A stretch of 45,079 nucleotides of DNA from Actinomycetota bacterium. GTDB lineage: Bacteria; Actinomycetota; Acidimicrobiia; Acidimicrobiales; Ilumatobacteraceae. The translations under genes were made by a program, and so were the position numbers. Below the pieces are notes generated by a model. The model did no database searches. It was not told where the DNA came from and worked only from the letters and a program-made list of their open reading frames with translations. Shown here piece after piece: positions 33,160 through 41,053 of this stretch (the first letter of the stretch is position 1; every line of letters begins with the position of its first letter). The stretch spans positions 1 through 45,079 of the forward strand of contig CAUJET010000179.1 in assembly GCA_963169665.1 (NCBI GenBank), read 5' to 3'.

Positions 33160-35582
33160 CCGCTCCGCAGATGCCCCCGCCCCCGCTCACGCCGACCGAT
33201 GTCGTGACGATCCACGAGGCGAAGCCCGATCCGCGGGAGTCGCCCACCCGTCGCAAGCTGATGTTCTTCGACCGGGTGAAGGTGTTCATCCTGCTCGGGG
33301 TCGTGCTCGCGTACTCCACTGCGCTCAAGCACAGCCAGATCCCGATCATGAGCTGGGGTGAGGCCATCCGCGACCAGCTCGGCTCGAAGTGGATCCTGCT
33401 GGTGCTCGCCGGCCTCGAGGTGCTCCGCCAGATCCACAACCTGATCAGCGAGAAGTCCGCCGGCTACCACGGGTTCTGGATGGGGCGCATCTGGGGCGGA
33501 TGGGACCGCTTCTGGAGCCGGCGCAGCGCGTGGATGCGCTTCCGGCTCGCCCGCATCGTCCGGATCACCATCTGGCTGTCGATCTTCACGATGCTCTTCG
33601 CGTGGCTGTGGGGCGTGAACTTCACGACCGCGATCGCCGAGGCACCCGAACGCCTGCTCTACGCGCCCTTCGGCGACCGGGGTCTGCCGTTCTTCTTCCA
33701 GATCTTCATGGGTCTGTTCTTCGGCATGTTCCAGTTCATCGGCATCTTCTACGTGCTGTCGCGCGGCGGCATCGAGACCTTCATGCCCCAGGACATCAAG
33801 ACGCGCTTCACCGACGTGTACGGCCAGGACAAGGTGCTCGCCCGGGTGCAGGAGAACGTGATGTTCCTCGACAACCCGGAGGTGATCGAGTCCAAGGGTG
33901 GCCACGTCCCCGGCGGCATCCTGCTGTGGGGTCCTCCCGGCACCGGCAAGACGCTCATGGCCGAGGCCGTCGCAGGCGAGACCGGCAAGCCGTTCGTGTT
34001 CATCGAGCCGGGTGCGTTCGTCAACATGTTCTTCGGCATCGGCGTGCTGAAGGTGTTCCTGCTGTTCCGCCGGCTCCGCAAGCTCGCCCTGCGCTACGGC
34101 GGCGTCATCGCCTTCTTCGACGAAGCCGACACGCTCGGCAACCGCGGCATGACGTCGGGCGAGTTCATCCGCACCCGCGCCGAGCGGCTCGGGATGCTGA
34201 GCTGCAACGGTCTGCACCACATGTCGCCCAACGCCCAGGCGCTCATCGCCGAGGACCTGCTGGGCCAGCGCACCGACATCGACGCCGCATCGGCACCCCG
34301 CGGCGGCATCGCCCGGCTGATGATGCCCGGCGGTCGCGGCGGCATGGGCGGCTTCGACGGCAGCCTGCAGCGCATCCTCACCGAGATGTCGGGTCTGAAG
34401 AAGCCGCGAGGCTTCGTGACACGCCGCCTCCGGCAGTTCCTCAACATCCAGCCGAAGCAGCCACCCAAGTATCGGATGCTGATCATGTTCGCCACGAACA
34501 TGCCCGAATCGCTCGACGCGGCATTGCTGCGGCCCGGCCGCATCGATCGCAAGTACCACGTGGGCTACCCCAACCTCGAGGGTCGCGTCCGCACCTTCGA
34601 GGGCTACCTCAACAAGGTCCGCCACCAGGTGACGCCCGATCAGGTGGAGCAGCTCGCGATCCGCACGCCGAGCGGCAGCGGTGCGCTCATCAAGGACATG
34701 GTGAACGAGGCCCTGATCGTGGCGACGCGAGCGGGGCGCGACTTCGTCACCTTTGCCGACGTGCTCGAGGCGCGCACCTTCAAGGTGCACGGTCTCTCCG
34801 ACGGCACGGCCAGCACCGAACTCGAGCGCTGGGAGACCGCGATCCACGAGGCCGGCCACGCGGTCTGCTCGTACCTGCTGCGCCCGCGCGACATGATCGA
34901 CATCGCCACCGTCGAACAACGCGGCGCGGTGGGCGGATTCGTGTCGTGGATCCCGCGCGAGGACCGCAAGTTCGACTGGCGTGTCGACGCCGACGCCGAC
35001 CTGGTCTGCTCGATCGTCTCGCTCCCCACCGAGCGCGAGTTCTTCGGCGGCGACAACTCCTTCGGGGTCGGCGGCGACCTCCGTGCGGCGACCGCCCTCG
35101 CCACGACCATGCTGCGCCGGGCCGCGATGGGCGACACCTTGTCGTCGCCGATCGAACCGCAGGGCCACGGCGACGACGCCGCGAACGACCTCGACCGCCG
35201 CGTCGAGGCCAAGCTGCAGGACCGCTACGCGTTCGCCCAACAGGTCATTCGCGACAACCGCTGGTTCGTGCTGTCGATCGCCCACGCGCTCGTCACCCGC
35301 AACACGATCCTCGGTGACGACATCAACGCGATCTACCACGGTCACCAGGGCGTGCTCGTCGACGGCTCCTGGTACCACGACCCCGCCAACCGAACGGCGC
35401 TCGAGGCGTACCACGCACGTGCGCTCGCCGCCCACCAAGGTCAGAGCGTCGGCTTCAAGGGCGACATCCCGAAGCCGGCCGAGCTCGCCACGCCGCCCGT
35501 GATGGAGGCCGCTGCGAGCGGCGAACCGGGCGGGTCGGTCGACCTGCCCCCGCCGCCGGCACCGCCACCGCCGGTGGAGTGA
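33156..35582 (+). CDS. FtsH-like membrane AAA+ zinc metalloprotease (M41)
   Basis: 808 residues. About four N-terminal membrane helices (VKVFILLGVVLAYSTAL, KWILLVLAGLEVL, IWLSIFTMLFAWLWGV, FFFQIFMGLFFGMFQF) replace the usual two of FtsH. AAA+ module: Walker A GPPGTGKT with Lys265, pore-loop FVNMFFGIG, Walker B VIAFFDEAD, second region ALLRPGRIDR. Roughly 85 extra residues, Met/Gly-rich (MMPGGRGGMGGFDG), lie between Walker B and the second region. M41 protease: zinc His564 and His568 in AIHEAGHAVCSYLL and Asp641 in GVGGDLRAATALA, aligned with the third ligand of FtsH. The C-terminus is proline-rich. GTG 33156 has GGAGGA upstream. A divergent FtsH paralogue, probably a membrane quality-control enzyme. 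Confidence 0.9.
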   Translation: MTAPQMPPPPLTPTDVVTIHEAKPDPRESPTRRKLMFFDRVKVFILLGVVLAYSTALKHSQIPIMSWGEAIRDQLGSKWILLVLAGLEVLRQIHNLISEKSAGYHGFWMGRIWGGWDRFWSRRSAWMRFRLARIVRITIWLSIFTMLFAWLWGVNFTTAIAEAPERLLYAPFGDRGLPFFFQIFMGLFFGMFQFIGIFYVLSRGGIETFMPQDIKTRFTDVYGQDKVLARVQENVMFLDNPEVIESKGGHVPGGILLWGPPGTGKTLMAEAVAGETGKPFVFIEPGAFVNMFFGIGVLKVFLLFRRLRKLALRYGGVIAFFDEADTLGNRGMTSGEFIRTRAERLGMLSCNGLHHMSPNAQALIAEDLLGQRTDIDAASAPRGGIARLMMPGGRGGMGGFDGSLQRILTEMSGLKKPRGFVTRRLRQFLNIQPKQPPKYRMLIMFATNMPESLDAALLRPGRIDRKYHVGYPNLEGRVRTFEGYLNKVRHQVTPDQVEQLAIRTPSGSGALIKDMVNEALIVATRAGRDFVTFADVLEARTFKVHGLSDGTASTELERWETAIHEAGHAVCSYLLRPRDMIDIATVEQRGAVGGFVSWIPREDRKFDWRVDADADLVCSIVSLPTEREFFGGDNSFGVGGDLRAATALATTMLRRAAMGDTLSSPIEPQGHGDDAANDLDRRVEAKLQDRYAFAQQVIRDNRWFVLSIAHALVTRNTILGDDINAIYHGHQGVLVDGSWYHDPANRTALEAYHARALAAHQGQSVGFKGDIPKPAELATPPVMEAAASGEPGGSVDLPPPPAPPPPVE

Positions 35583-35600
35583 CCCACCTCGGTCCCGTGG

Positions 35601-36035
35601 TCAATCGCCGGTCGACGACGGCTTCGGCTCACGAGCCGTCTGCACCGTGTGGACGTGGATCTCCCGCGTCAGCGCATGGATCTCCTTGACGATGCGATCC
35701 GCCTCGAGGTTGGTCTCGTAGTCGTGCATCGCCAGATCGCTGCTGATCTGGTCCTCGCGCTTGGCAGCGATCAGCAGGATCGCGCCCTGCATCGCGGCGA
35801 GGCACGAGAGGATCAGGTTCAGCAGGATGAACGGGTACTTGTCGAAGCCGACGTCGCGGTTGCCCAGCATCCAGCCGGCCAGGAAGATGAGCGCCCCGAA
35901 GACGAAGCCCCACGAACCCATGCCGTTGCGCAGCTTGTCGGCCGCCCGCTCACCACGGGTGAGCGTGTCACCGGACCGGATCGCCGGGTGGCGATGCCAG
36001 TTCGAGGGACGGATCGACGAGTCACGCTGCTTCAT
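35601..36035 (-). CDS. DUF1003 membrane protein
   Basis: 144 residues. An N-terminal basic segment, then two membrane helices (GFVFGALIFLAGWML and PFILLNLILSCLAAMQGAIL) joined by NRDVGFDKYPF, which is the DUF1003 signature, then a cytoplasmic helix (RIVKEIHALTREIHVHTVQT). Function unknown. It ends 18 nt from the convergent FtsH-like gene. The 125 bp upstream of its start hold two copies of a 32-bp repeat. Confidence 0.9.
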   Translation of the reverse strand: MKQRDSSIRPSNWHRHPAIRSGDTLTRGERAADKLRNGMGSWGFVFGALIFLAGWMLGNRDVGFDKYPFILLNLILSCLAAMQGAILLIAAKREDQISSDLAMHDYETNLEADRIVKEIHALTREIHVHTVQTAREPKPSSTGD

Positions 36036-36074
36036 ACCGCCGAGTCTTCACCCACGCGTGGCCGCACGCCGCCC

Positions 36075-36156
36075 CGGCGCGTCACATGCCTCCGGCGGTC
36101 ACACGGTGACACACCTCGCACGCTCGGCGCGTCACATGCCTCCGGCGGTCACACGG
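36075..36156. repeat. Two 32-bp direct repeats, 50-bp period
   Basis: A 32-bp sequence beginning CGGCGCGTCACATGCCTCC and ending GGTCACACGG is identical at 36075-36106 and 36125-36156, between the MoaD-like and DUF1003 genes. Only two copies, with an 18-bp spacer. Confidence 0.9.
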
Positions 36157-36160
36157 CGAC

Positions 36161-36436
36161 TCAGCCTCCGGCGACGGCCGGGATGATGCTCACCGTCTCG
36201 CCGGCGGGCACCTTGGTGTCGAGACCGTCGAGGTAGCGTACGTCGTCGTCGGCCACGAACACGTTGACGAACTTGCGCAGCGCACCGCTGTCGTCGAACA
36301 GACGCTCCTGGAAGCCCGGGTGAGCGGTCTCGAGCGCGGCCAACACCTCGCCCAGCGTGGAGCCTTCCACCGAGACGGTGGAGCTGCCGCCGGAGATGGG
36401 GCGCATGGTGGTGGGGATACGAACGGTCACGGCCAT
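36161..36436 (-). CDS. MoaD/ThiS-like ubiquitin-fold sulfur carrier
   Basis: 91 residues with a beta-grasp fold and the C-terminal diglycine (IIPAVAGG) that is adenylated and thiocarboxylated by MoeB/ThiF-type enzymes. Internal motifs are MoaD-like: GSTLGEVLAALETAHPGFQE and FVNVFVADDDVRYLDGLDT. Longer than ThiS (~65) and typical of the 90-residue actinobacterial MoaD-like group that includes CysO, which donates sulfur in cysteine synthesis. No partner gene adjoins it. TAGCAT 7 nt before the ATG, without a Shine-Dalgarno, supports the start. Confidence 0.88.
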   Translation of the reverse strand: MAVTVRIPTTMRPISGGSSTVSVEGSTLGEVLAALETAHPGFQERLFDDSGALRKFVNVFVADDDVRYLDGLDTKVPAGETVSIIPAVAGG

Positions 36437-36443
36437 GAGCGAA

Positions 36444-36449
36444 ATGCTA
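36444..36449 (-). promoter_or_regulatory. -10 box (TAGCAT), leaderless MoaD-like gene
   Basis: Seven nucleotides from ATG 36436 on the minus strand. Confidence 0.6.
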
Positions 36450-36466
36450 CCGATGAGGTCGAGATT

Positions 36467-37930
36467 TCAACTGGCCGGGCGAGCGGCGCTCACGGGCGGC
36501 ACCCGATCGGCCCACGGCGCTGCAGCCTCGAGCTGTGCGGCCACACGGACGAGGAGGTCCTCACGCCCGTACGCGGCCACCAGCTGCACACCCACCGGCA
36601 GACCGTCAGCGCTCCAGTGCAGTGGCAGGCTGATCGCCGGCTGACCGGTGACGTTGAACTGCGCGGTGTACTGCAACAGCTCGAACACACGGCCACCCTT
36701 GCCCGGCTCGGAGAGATACCCGATCCGAGGTGGTGGCACCGCGATGGTCGGCGTGACGAGCAGGTCGTAGCCGGACGAGCCGTCCGCCGGGTGCCACCAC
36801 GACAGCACGGTACGGCACCACCGGTGCACCTCGAGCATGGCCGCGACGTATGCAGGGCCGCTCACCGACCGGCCGATCGCCGCGAGCGCGAGGTTGTCGG
36901 CCTCCACGTCGTCCGGCCCCGCCTCGCGGCCGATCGTGCGTTCCAGCACGGCGACATCGTTGGCGGTCCACGTGGCGACGATCGTGCGGAAGTGAGCGGC
37001 GAAGGACGCGTCGCCGATCGCCGCCGGCCACTGGTCGTCGACGTGGTGCCCGAGGCGGGCGAGCAGCGCGCCTGCGGCGCGGGCAGCGATGGTGCACTCC
37101 TCGTGGCCCGCGGCGCCGAGGGGTGGATGGTCGAGCACGCCGATGCGCAGCCGTCCCGGGTCGGCGCCCACCTCGTCGGCGAGCGGGCGGGCGAACGGCG
37201 GCGCAGTGTACGGATCGCCCGGCTCGTAGCCGGCGAGCAGATCGAGCATGGCCGCCGTGTCGCGCACCGAACGCGTGACCACGCCATCGATGGTGGACCC
37301 CATCCAGCTCTCGCCCGTGTCGGGTGCGAGCGACACGCGCCCGCGCGACGGCTTGAGGCCGACGAGCCCGCATTCCGACGCGGGGATGCGGATCGATCCG
37401 CCACCGTCGTTCGCATGACCGACCGCCACGATGCCTGCCGCGACCGACGCGGCCGAACCGCCCGAGGATCCGCCGGTCGAGTGGTCGAGGTTCCACGGGT
37501 TGCGCGTCGGGCCGTACGCGAGCGGCTCGGTGGTGATCGTCGATCCCCACTCCGGCGTGTTGGTGCGCCCGATCGCCACGAGTCCTGCGGCCCGGAAGCG
37601 GCGGTACATCGCCGAATCGTGCGGCGCGCGGAAGTCGACCGCCTTGAGCGCCCGCACCCCTTGGTGATGCGGCTCGCCTCCGATCGCGCAGCCGAGGTCC
37701 TTCACCACGATCGGCACGCCCGCGAACGGACCGGTGGCGGTGATGCTCTCGGCGCGAGCCGCCTCGAAGCGCGGGTGGATGATCGCGTTGATCGCCGGGT
37801 TCGTCCGCTCGGCCGCGGCAACCGCCGCGTCGACGAGCTCGCCGGGCGCGACCTGGCCGGACCGAACCAGCTCGGCCTGCTCACAGGCGTCCATGCGGGC
37901 GAACTCGGCGATGTCGTCGTCGGTGGTCAT
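36467..37930 (-). CDS. Amidase-signature family hydrolase
   Basis: 487 residues with the Ser-cisSer-Lys triad: Lys77 in [12 protein letters not shown] and the serine-rich loop [37 protein letters not shown] follows, as in GatA and bacterial amidases. No GatB or GatC lies nearby, so this is probably an independent amidase acting on an unidentified amide. ATG 37930 ([15 protein letters not shown]) is chosen over the alternative start at 37939 because TACCGT lies 7 nt upstream. Divergent from glycerate kinase with 44 bp between the start codons, holding both -10 boxes. Confidence 0.92.
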   Translation of the reverse strand: MTTDDDIAEFARMDACEQAELVRSGQVAPGELVDAAVAAAERTNPAINAIIHPRFEAARAESITATGPFAGVPIVVKDLGCAIGGEPHHQGVRALKAVDFRAPHDSAMYRRFRAAGLVAIGRTNTPEWGSTITTEPLAYGPTRNPWNLDHSTGGSSGGSAASVAAGIVAVGHANDGGGSIRIPASECGLVGLKPSRGRVSLAPDTGESWMGSTIDGVVTRSVRDTAAMLDLLAGYEPGDPYTAPPFARPLADEVGADPGRLRIGVLDHPPLGAAGHEECTIAARAAGALLARLGHHVDDQWPAAIGDASFAAHFRTIVATWTANDVAVLERTIGREAGPDDVEADNLALAAIGRSVSGPAYVAAMLEVHRWCRTVLSWWHPADGSSGYDLLVTPTIAVPPPRIGYLSEPGKGGRVFELLQYTAQFNVTGQPAISLPLHWSADGLPVGVQLVAAYGREDLLVRVAAQLEAAAPWADRVPPVSAARPAS

Positions 37931-37937
37931 GAGCGAC

Positions 37938-37943
37938 ACGGTA
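37938..37943 (-). promoter_or_regulatory. -10 box (TACCGT), leaderless amidase gene
   Basis: Seven nucleotides from ATG 37930 on the minus strand. Confidence 0.6.
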
Positions 37944-37962
37944 TGCCGCGGCGAGCCGCCCG

Positions 37963-37968
37963 TAGGAT
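37963..37968 (+). promoter_or_regulatory. -10 box (TAGGAT), leaderless glycerate kinase gene
   Basis: Six nucleotides before ATG 37975. The two divergent -10 boxes are 19 bp apart, so their polymerases would compete. Confidence 0.6.
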
Positions 37969-37974
37969 CTCGAC

Positions 37975-38982
37975 ATGCGCGTGGTGGCAGCGGTCGACAA
38001 GTACAAGGGCTCGGTCACCGCAGCCCAAGTCGCCGCGGCGATCGGACACGCCTGTTGGGAGCTCGGACACGACTGCGTCGAAGTGCCCGTGGCCGACGGC
38101 GGCGACGGCACGCTCGACGCGCTGGGTGGCCCCAACCGCACGTCCACGGTCACCGGTCCGCTCGGCGACCCCGTACAGGCCGAGTGGCGCATGCATCGCA
38201 CCACGGCGATCATCGAGATGGCCCGAGCCTCCGGTCTCGCACTCGTCGGCGGACGCGAGAAGAACGATGCGCTGGCCGCGTCCACGGTGGGCACGGGCGA
38301 GCTGATCGACCAGGCACTCGACGCCGGCGCGAAGAAGATCATCGTGTGCCTCGGCGGTTCGGCCACCACCGACGGCGGCCTCGGCGCGGTGCGGGCGATC
38401 CACGCACCGCACCGCCTGCGGGGCGTGAACCTGCTGGTGGCGTGCGACGTCACCACGCGCTTCGTCGACGCTGCGCCGGTGTTCGGCCCGCAGAAGGGCG
38501 CGTCGCCCGCGCAGGTGCGGATGTTGAGCGGGCGCCTCGACCGGCTCGTGCAGGTGTACCGGGACGAGTTCGGCGTCGACGTGAGTGACATCGAGGGTGC
38601 CGGTGCGGCCGGTGGTCTCGCCGGTGCGCTGGCCGCGCTGGGCGGCAAGCTCGTGCCCGGGTTCGACCTGGTCGCCGACGAGATCGACCTGTACGACACG
38701 CTGGCGACCGCCGATCTGGTGATCACCGGCGAGGGCCACATGGACGCCCAGAGCTTCGAGGGCAAGGTCGTCGGTGGGGTGCAGGAGTTGTGTGCGACCC
38801 TCGGCACGCCGGTGGGCGCGGTGGTCGGTGACGCTGACGACGACGTCGCCACGCGGTTGCCGTTCGTGTCGCTCGTGCAGCGCTACGGGCTGGAACGGGC
38901 GATGGCCGAGCCGATGTGGTGCATCGAGCACGCCGCGGCCGACCTCATCCGCGACCTCATCCGCGACCTCATGGCCAGATGA
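37975..38982 (+). CDS. Glycerate 2-kinase, GlxK/GarK family
   Basis: 335 residues; phosphorylates D-glycerate with ATP. The family N-terminus is clear: DKYKGSVTAAQVAAAIGHAC and PVADGGDGTLDALGG; then KIIVCLGGSATTDGGLGAVR and the C-terminal VITGEGHMDAQSFEGKVVGG. It is about 40 residues shorter than E. coli GlxK. The last codons are three 12-bp units (38941 onward) encoding DLIRDLIRDLM, a small in-frame tandem repeat extending the final helix. A role downstream of the GlcD-like glycolate/lactate oxidase is conceivable but the genes are 35 kb apart. Confidence 0.92.
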   Translation: MRVVAAVDKYKGSVTAAQVAAAIGHACWELGHDCVEVPVADGGDGTLDALGGPNRTSTVTGPLGDPVQAEWRMHRTTAIIEMARASGLALVGGREKNDALAASTVGTGELIDQALDAGAKKIIVCLGGSATTDGGLGAVRAIHAPHRLRGVNLLVACDVTTRFVDAAPVFGPQKGASPAQVRMLSGRLDRLVQVYRDEFGVDVSDIEGAGAAGGLAGALAALGGKLVPGFDLVADEIDLYDTLATADLVITGEGHMDAQSFEGKVVGGVQELCATLGTPVGAVVGDADDDVATRLPFVSLVQRYGLERAMAEPMWCIEHAAADLIRDLIRDLMAR

Positions 38983-39015
38983 CCGCCGGCTGATCACCGG
39001 CCGCCGAGCCAGGGC

Positions 39016-39687
39016 TCAGACGGTCGTGGTGGTGGTGTCGCCGCCGACGGTCGGCAGCGTCGTGTCGACCGCACCCGGCACCGTGGTCGCCGGGGCGCCC
39101 ATCTGGTCGAGCGTCTTGTTCGCCTTGTCGGATCCGAGCATGACGATGACCGATGCACCCTCGGGCAGTACGCCGCCCTCGACCGGCGCCGGGGACGGCA
39201 CCTCCTGCACGACCGGATTCCCGAGGATCACGGCCAACGACTGGGCGACCGCGAGGGCGCCGGAGTTGGTGGCGTCGTAGAGGATCGTCGTCGCTTCCTG
39301 CTTGACGGTGGCGTTGGTGGCGTCGGCCGTCGTGAAGCCCTTGCCCTGGAGCGCCGTCGTGAGCACGCCGGCTGCGCCGTTGACGGTCGAGGCGTTGGCG
39401 ACGACCACGGTGGCGCCGTCGACCGTCGGCACGAACTGAGTGGTCGTGGTGACCGCCGGCAACGTGGAGGCCGGAGTGACGGTGGAGGCGGGCGTCGAGT
39501 CGAGCGGCACGGTGGTCGTGCCGTCGGGCACGGACGCCGTGCCGCCGTCGTCGGAGCGGATCTGACGCAGGATCAGGAAGCCGGCCACGACGGCCACCAC
39601 GGCGATGATGATCGCCGCGGTCGACCCCATCGGGGAACCGGCGGAGCTCGCGTTGTCGCGACCCCGACGTGGCTGGTCACTGCTCAT
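39016..39687 (-). CDS. LytR C-terminal domain membrane protein
   Basis: 223 residues: a short cytoplasmic tail, one membrane helix (AAIIIAVVAVVAGFLILR), a Thr/Ser/Pro linker, then a LytR_C domain (VVVANASTVNGAAGVLTTAL, SLAVILGNPVVQEVP). Ends in a Thr-rich tail. LytR_C domains occur on actinobacterial envelope proteins; no LCP catalytic domain is present here, so function is unknown. Its ATG overlaps the stop of the DUF3263 gene (ATGA), a typical actinobacterial pairing. Confidence 0.9.
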   Translation of the reverse strand: MSSDQPRRGRDNASSAGSPMGSTAAIIIAVVAVVAGFLILRQIRSDDGGTASVPDGTTTVPLDSTPASTVTPASTLPAVTTTTQFVPTVDGATVVVANASTVNGAAGVLTTALQGKGFTTADATNATVKQEATTILYDATNSGALAVAQSLAVILGNPVVQEVPSPAPVEGGVLPEGASVIVMLGSDKANKTLDQMGAPATTVPGAVDTTLPTVGGDTTTTTV

Positions 39688-39998
39688 GCGTGGAAGCCTC
39701 CCTGTTCGCCCGTGCGGCCCGGACCGTCGAGGCGTGCACGACGGCGACGCTCACGCTGGCGACGCAGGCGCCGCACCACGAGCGGATCGACCGCCAGCGC
39801 ACCCGGATGGTCGAGCAGCTGGTTGAGCTCCTGATAGTACTCGTCGGCCGAGCACGCGAATCGCGCGCGGATGGCCAGGTCGCGAGCCTCGTCCTGCATC
39901 CACCAGGAACCCTCGAACTCGATGATCGCGATCTGGCGCTCCGTGAGTTCGGGCGCGTTCGGATCGAGAGGGGTCGTATCGGCAGTCACGCCGCACAT
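39684..39998 (-). CDS. DUF3263 protein
   Basis: 104 residues from ATG 39998 (or GTG 39989). DUF3263 is recognised from LTERQIAIIEFEGSWWMQDE and ADEYYQELNQLLDHPGALAV. It ends in a basic RRLRRQRERRRRARL tail. The first helix resembles a sigma-like/HTH region, as does the family generally in actinobacteria; a DNA-binding role is inference. It is the first gene of a two-gene operon with the LytR_C protein. Longer minus-strand reading toward 40742 is antisense to the uridine kinase. Confidence 0.9.
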   Translation of the reverse strand: MCGVTADTTPLDPNAPELTERQIAIIEFEGSWWMQDEARDLAIRARFACSADEYYQELNQLLDHPGALAVDPLVVRRLRRQRERRRRARLDGPGRTGEQGGFHA

Positions 39999-40100
39999 CG
40001 TTGCCGCGCCGCACCCCCTGTGACAAGCACCCCCGACGATTCCTGCTGCTCGACCGGTCCGGACGGGGCGACGCGCCGCCCCGGATATCGTGCTCCCGCG

Positions 40101-40745
40101 ATGAGCGCCGCCGACCACGCCCCTACCCGACCGTTCCTGATCGGTGTCGCCGGGGGAACCTGTTCGGGCAAGACCACGGTGAGCGAGCGGCTCGCCGAGC
40201 TCGCGGGTGAAGCACACCTGGCGCTCATCAAGCTCGACTCGTACTACGTGAGTCGCGACGACCAGGCGATCGAGGAGCGAGCACTCGCCAATTACGACCA
40301 CCCCGACGCGTTCGACTGGCAACTCCTCAACGACCACATCGCCGCACTCGCGAACGGTGCCACCGTGCCCGTGCCGATCTACGACTACACCCAGCACACC
40401 CGCAGCGGCGAGGTGCGCATGGTGCCACCGGCCCGCATCGTGGTGGTCGAGGGGATCCTCGTGCTCTACGAGCCGCAGCTCCGCGACCGGTTCGATCTCA
40501 AGGTGTACGTCGACACCGACGCCGATCTCCGCCTCATCCGTCGCCTGCAACGCGACGTCGTCGAGCGCGGCCGCACGCCGGAGAGCATCGTGTCGCAGTA
40601 CCTCGCCACGGTGCGACCGAGCCACGAGCAGTTCATCGAGCCGAGCAAGCGCCACGCGGACGTGATCTTCCCGCAGGGCGGCATGAACGAACCGGCCCTC
40701 GAGGTGCTGCTGGCTCGCGTCCGCGAGCTCGTCCGCATGCACTGA
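40101..40745 (+). CDS. udk: Uridine kinase
   Basis: 214 residues; phosphorylates uridine and cytidine to their monophosphates in pyrimidine salvage. P-loop GVAGGTCSGKTTVSERLAEL, followed by IKLDSYYVSRDD, the family's YDHPDAFDWQLL, PIYDYTQHTRSGEV, IVVVEGILVLYEPQLRDRFD and DADLRLIRRLQRDVVERGRT. It lacks a C-terminal UPRT fusion. TATCGT lies 9 nt before the ATG with no Shine-Dalgarno. Length is typical. Confidence 0.95.
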   Translation: MSAADHAPTRPFLIGVAGGTCSGKTTVSERLAELAGEAHLALIKLDSYYVSRDDQAIEERALANYDHPDAFDWQLLNDHIAALANGATVPVPIYDYTQHTRSGEVRMVPPARIVVVEGILVLYEPQLRDRFDLKVYVDTDADLRLIRRLQRDVVERGRTPESIVSQYLATVRPSHEQFIEPSKRHADVIFPQGGMNEPALEVLLARVRELVRMH

Positions 40746-40762
40746 TCCGCCTGGAGCCCGAG

Positions 40763-40927
40763 TCAGCCCGGGGACCGCTCGTCGACACGCAGCCGAACGA
40801 GGACCTCGACCAACTCGTCGGCGTCGCGGAAGCGGTGACGCTCACCGGTGCGCACCAACTCGACCTCACCGGCCAGCCGTTCGGGTGACGCAGTCCGATC
40901 GAGCAGACGTACCACGACGCTCAGCAT
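40763..40927 (-). CDS. Small hypothetical protein (54 aa)
   Basis: From ATG 40927: MLSVVVRLLDRTASPERLAG, then EVELVRTGERHRFRDADEL and VEVLVRL. The pattern (short beta strands with R-D-A-D-E-L-V) resembles small actinobacterial proteins found beside regulators; I know no function. It lies 126 nt downstream of the BTAD regulator on the same strand. Codon composition (G/C at third positions) is coding-like. Confidence 0.55.
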   Translation of the reverse strand: MLSVVVRLLDRTASPERLAGEVELVRTGERHRFRDADELVEVLVRLRVDERSPG

Positions 40928-41053
40928 CGTGTTCCTGTCGCGTGCTCCGAATCCACGATCTGCAGCCAAGCCGAGCGGCGTCCGACGACCGTCCGACGAC
41001 CGTCGTGCCCGTGATGGCGCCGTCGGACGGAGCGCGAGCCGTCGGTCGGCACC

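Noticed and set aside
36075..36156. CRISPR-like repeat
   Set aside because: Two 32-bp copies with a single 18-bp spacer are too few and the spacer too short.
40024..40742. Long minus-strand extension of the DUF3263 gene
   Set aside because: Antisense to uridine kinase; DUF3263 homology starts near 39989.
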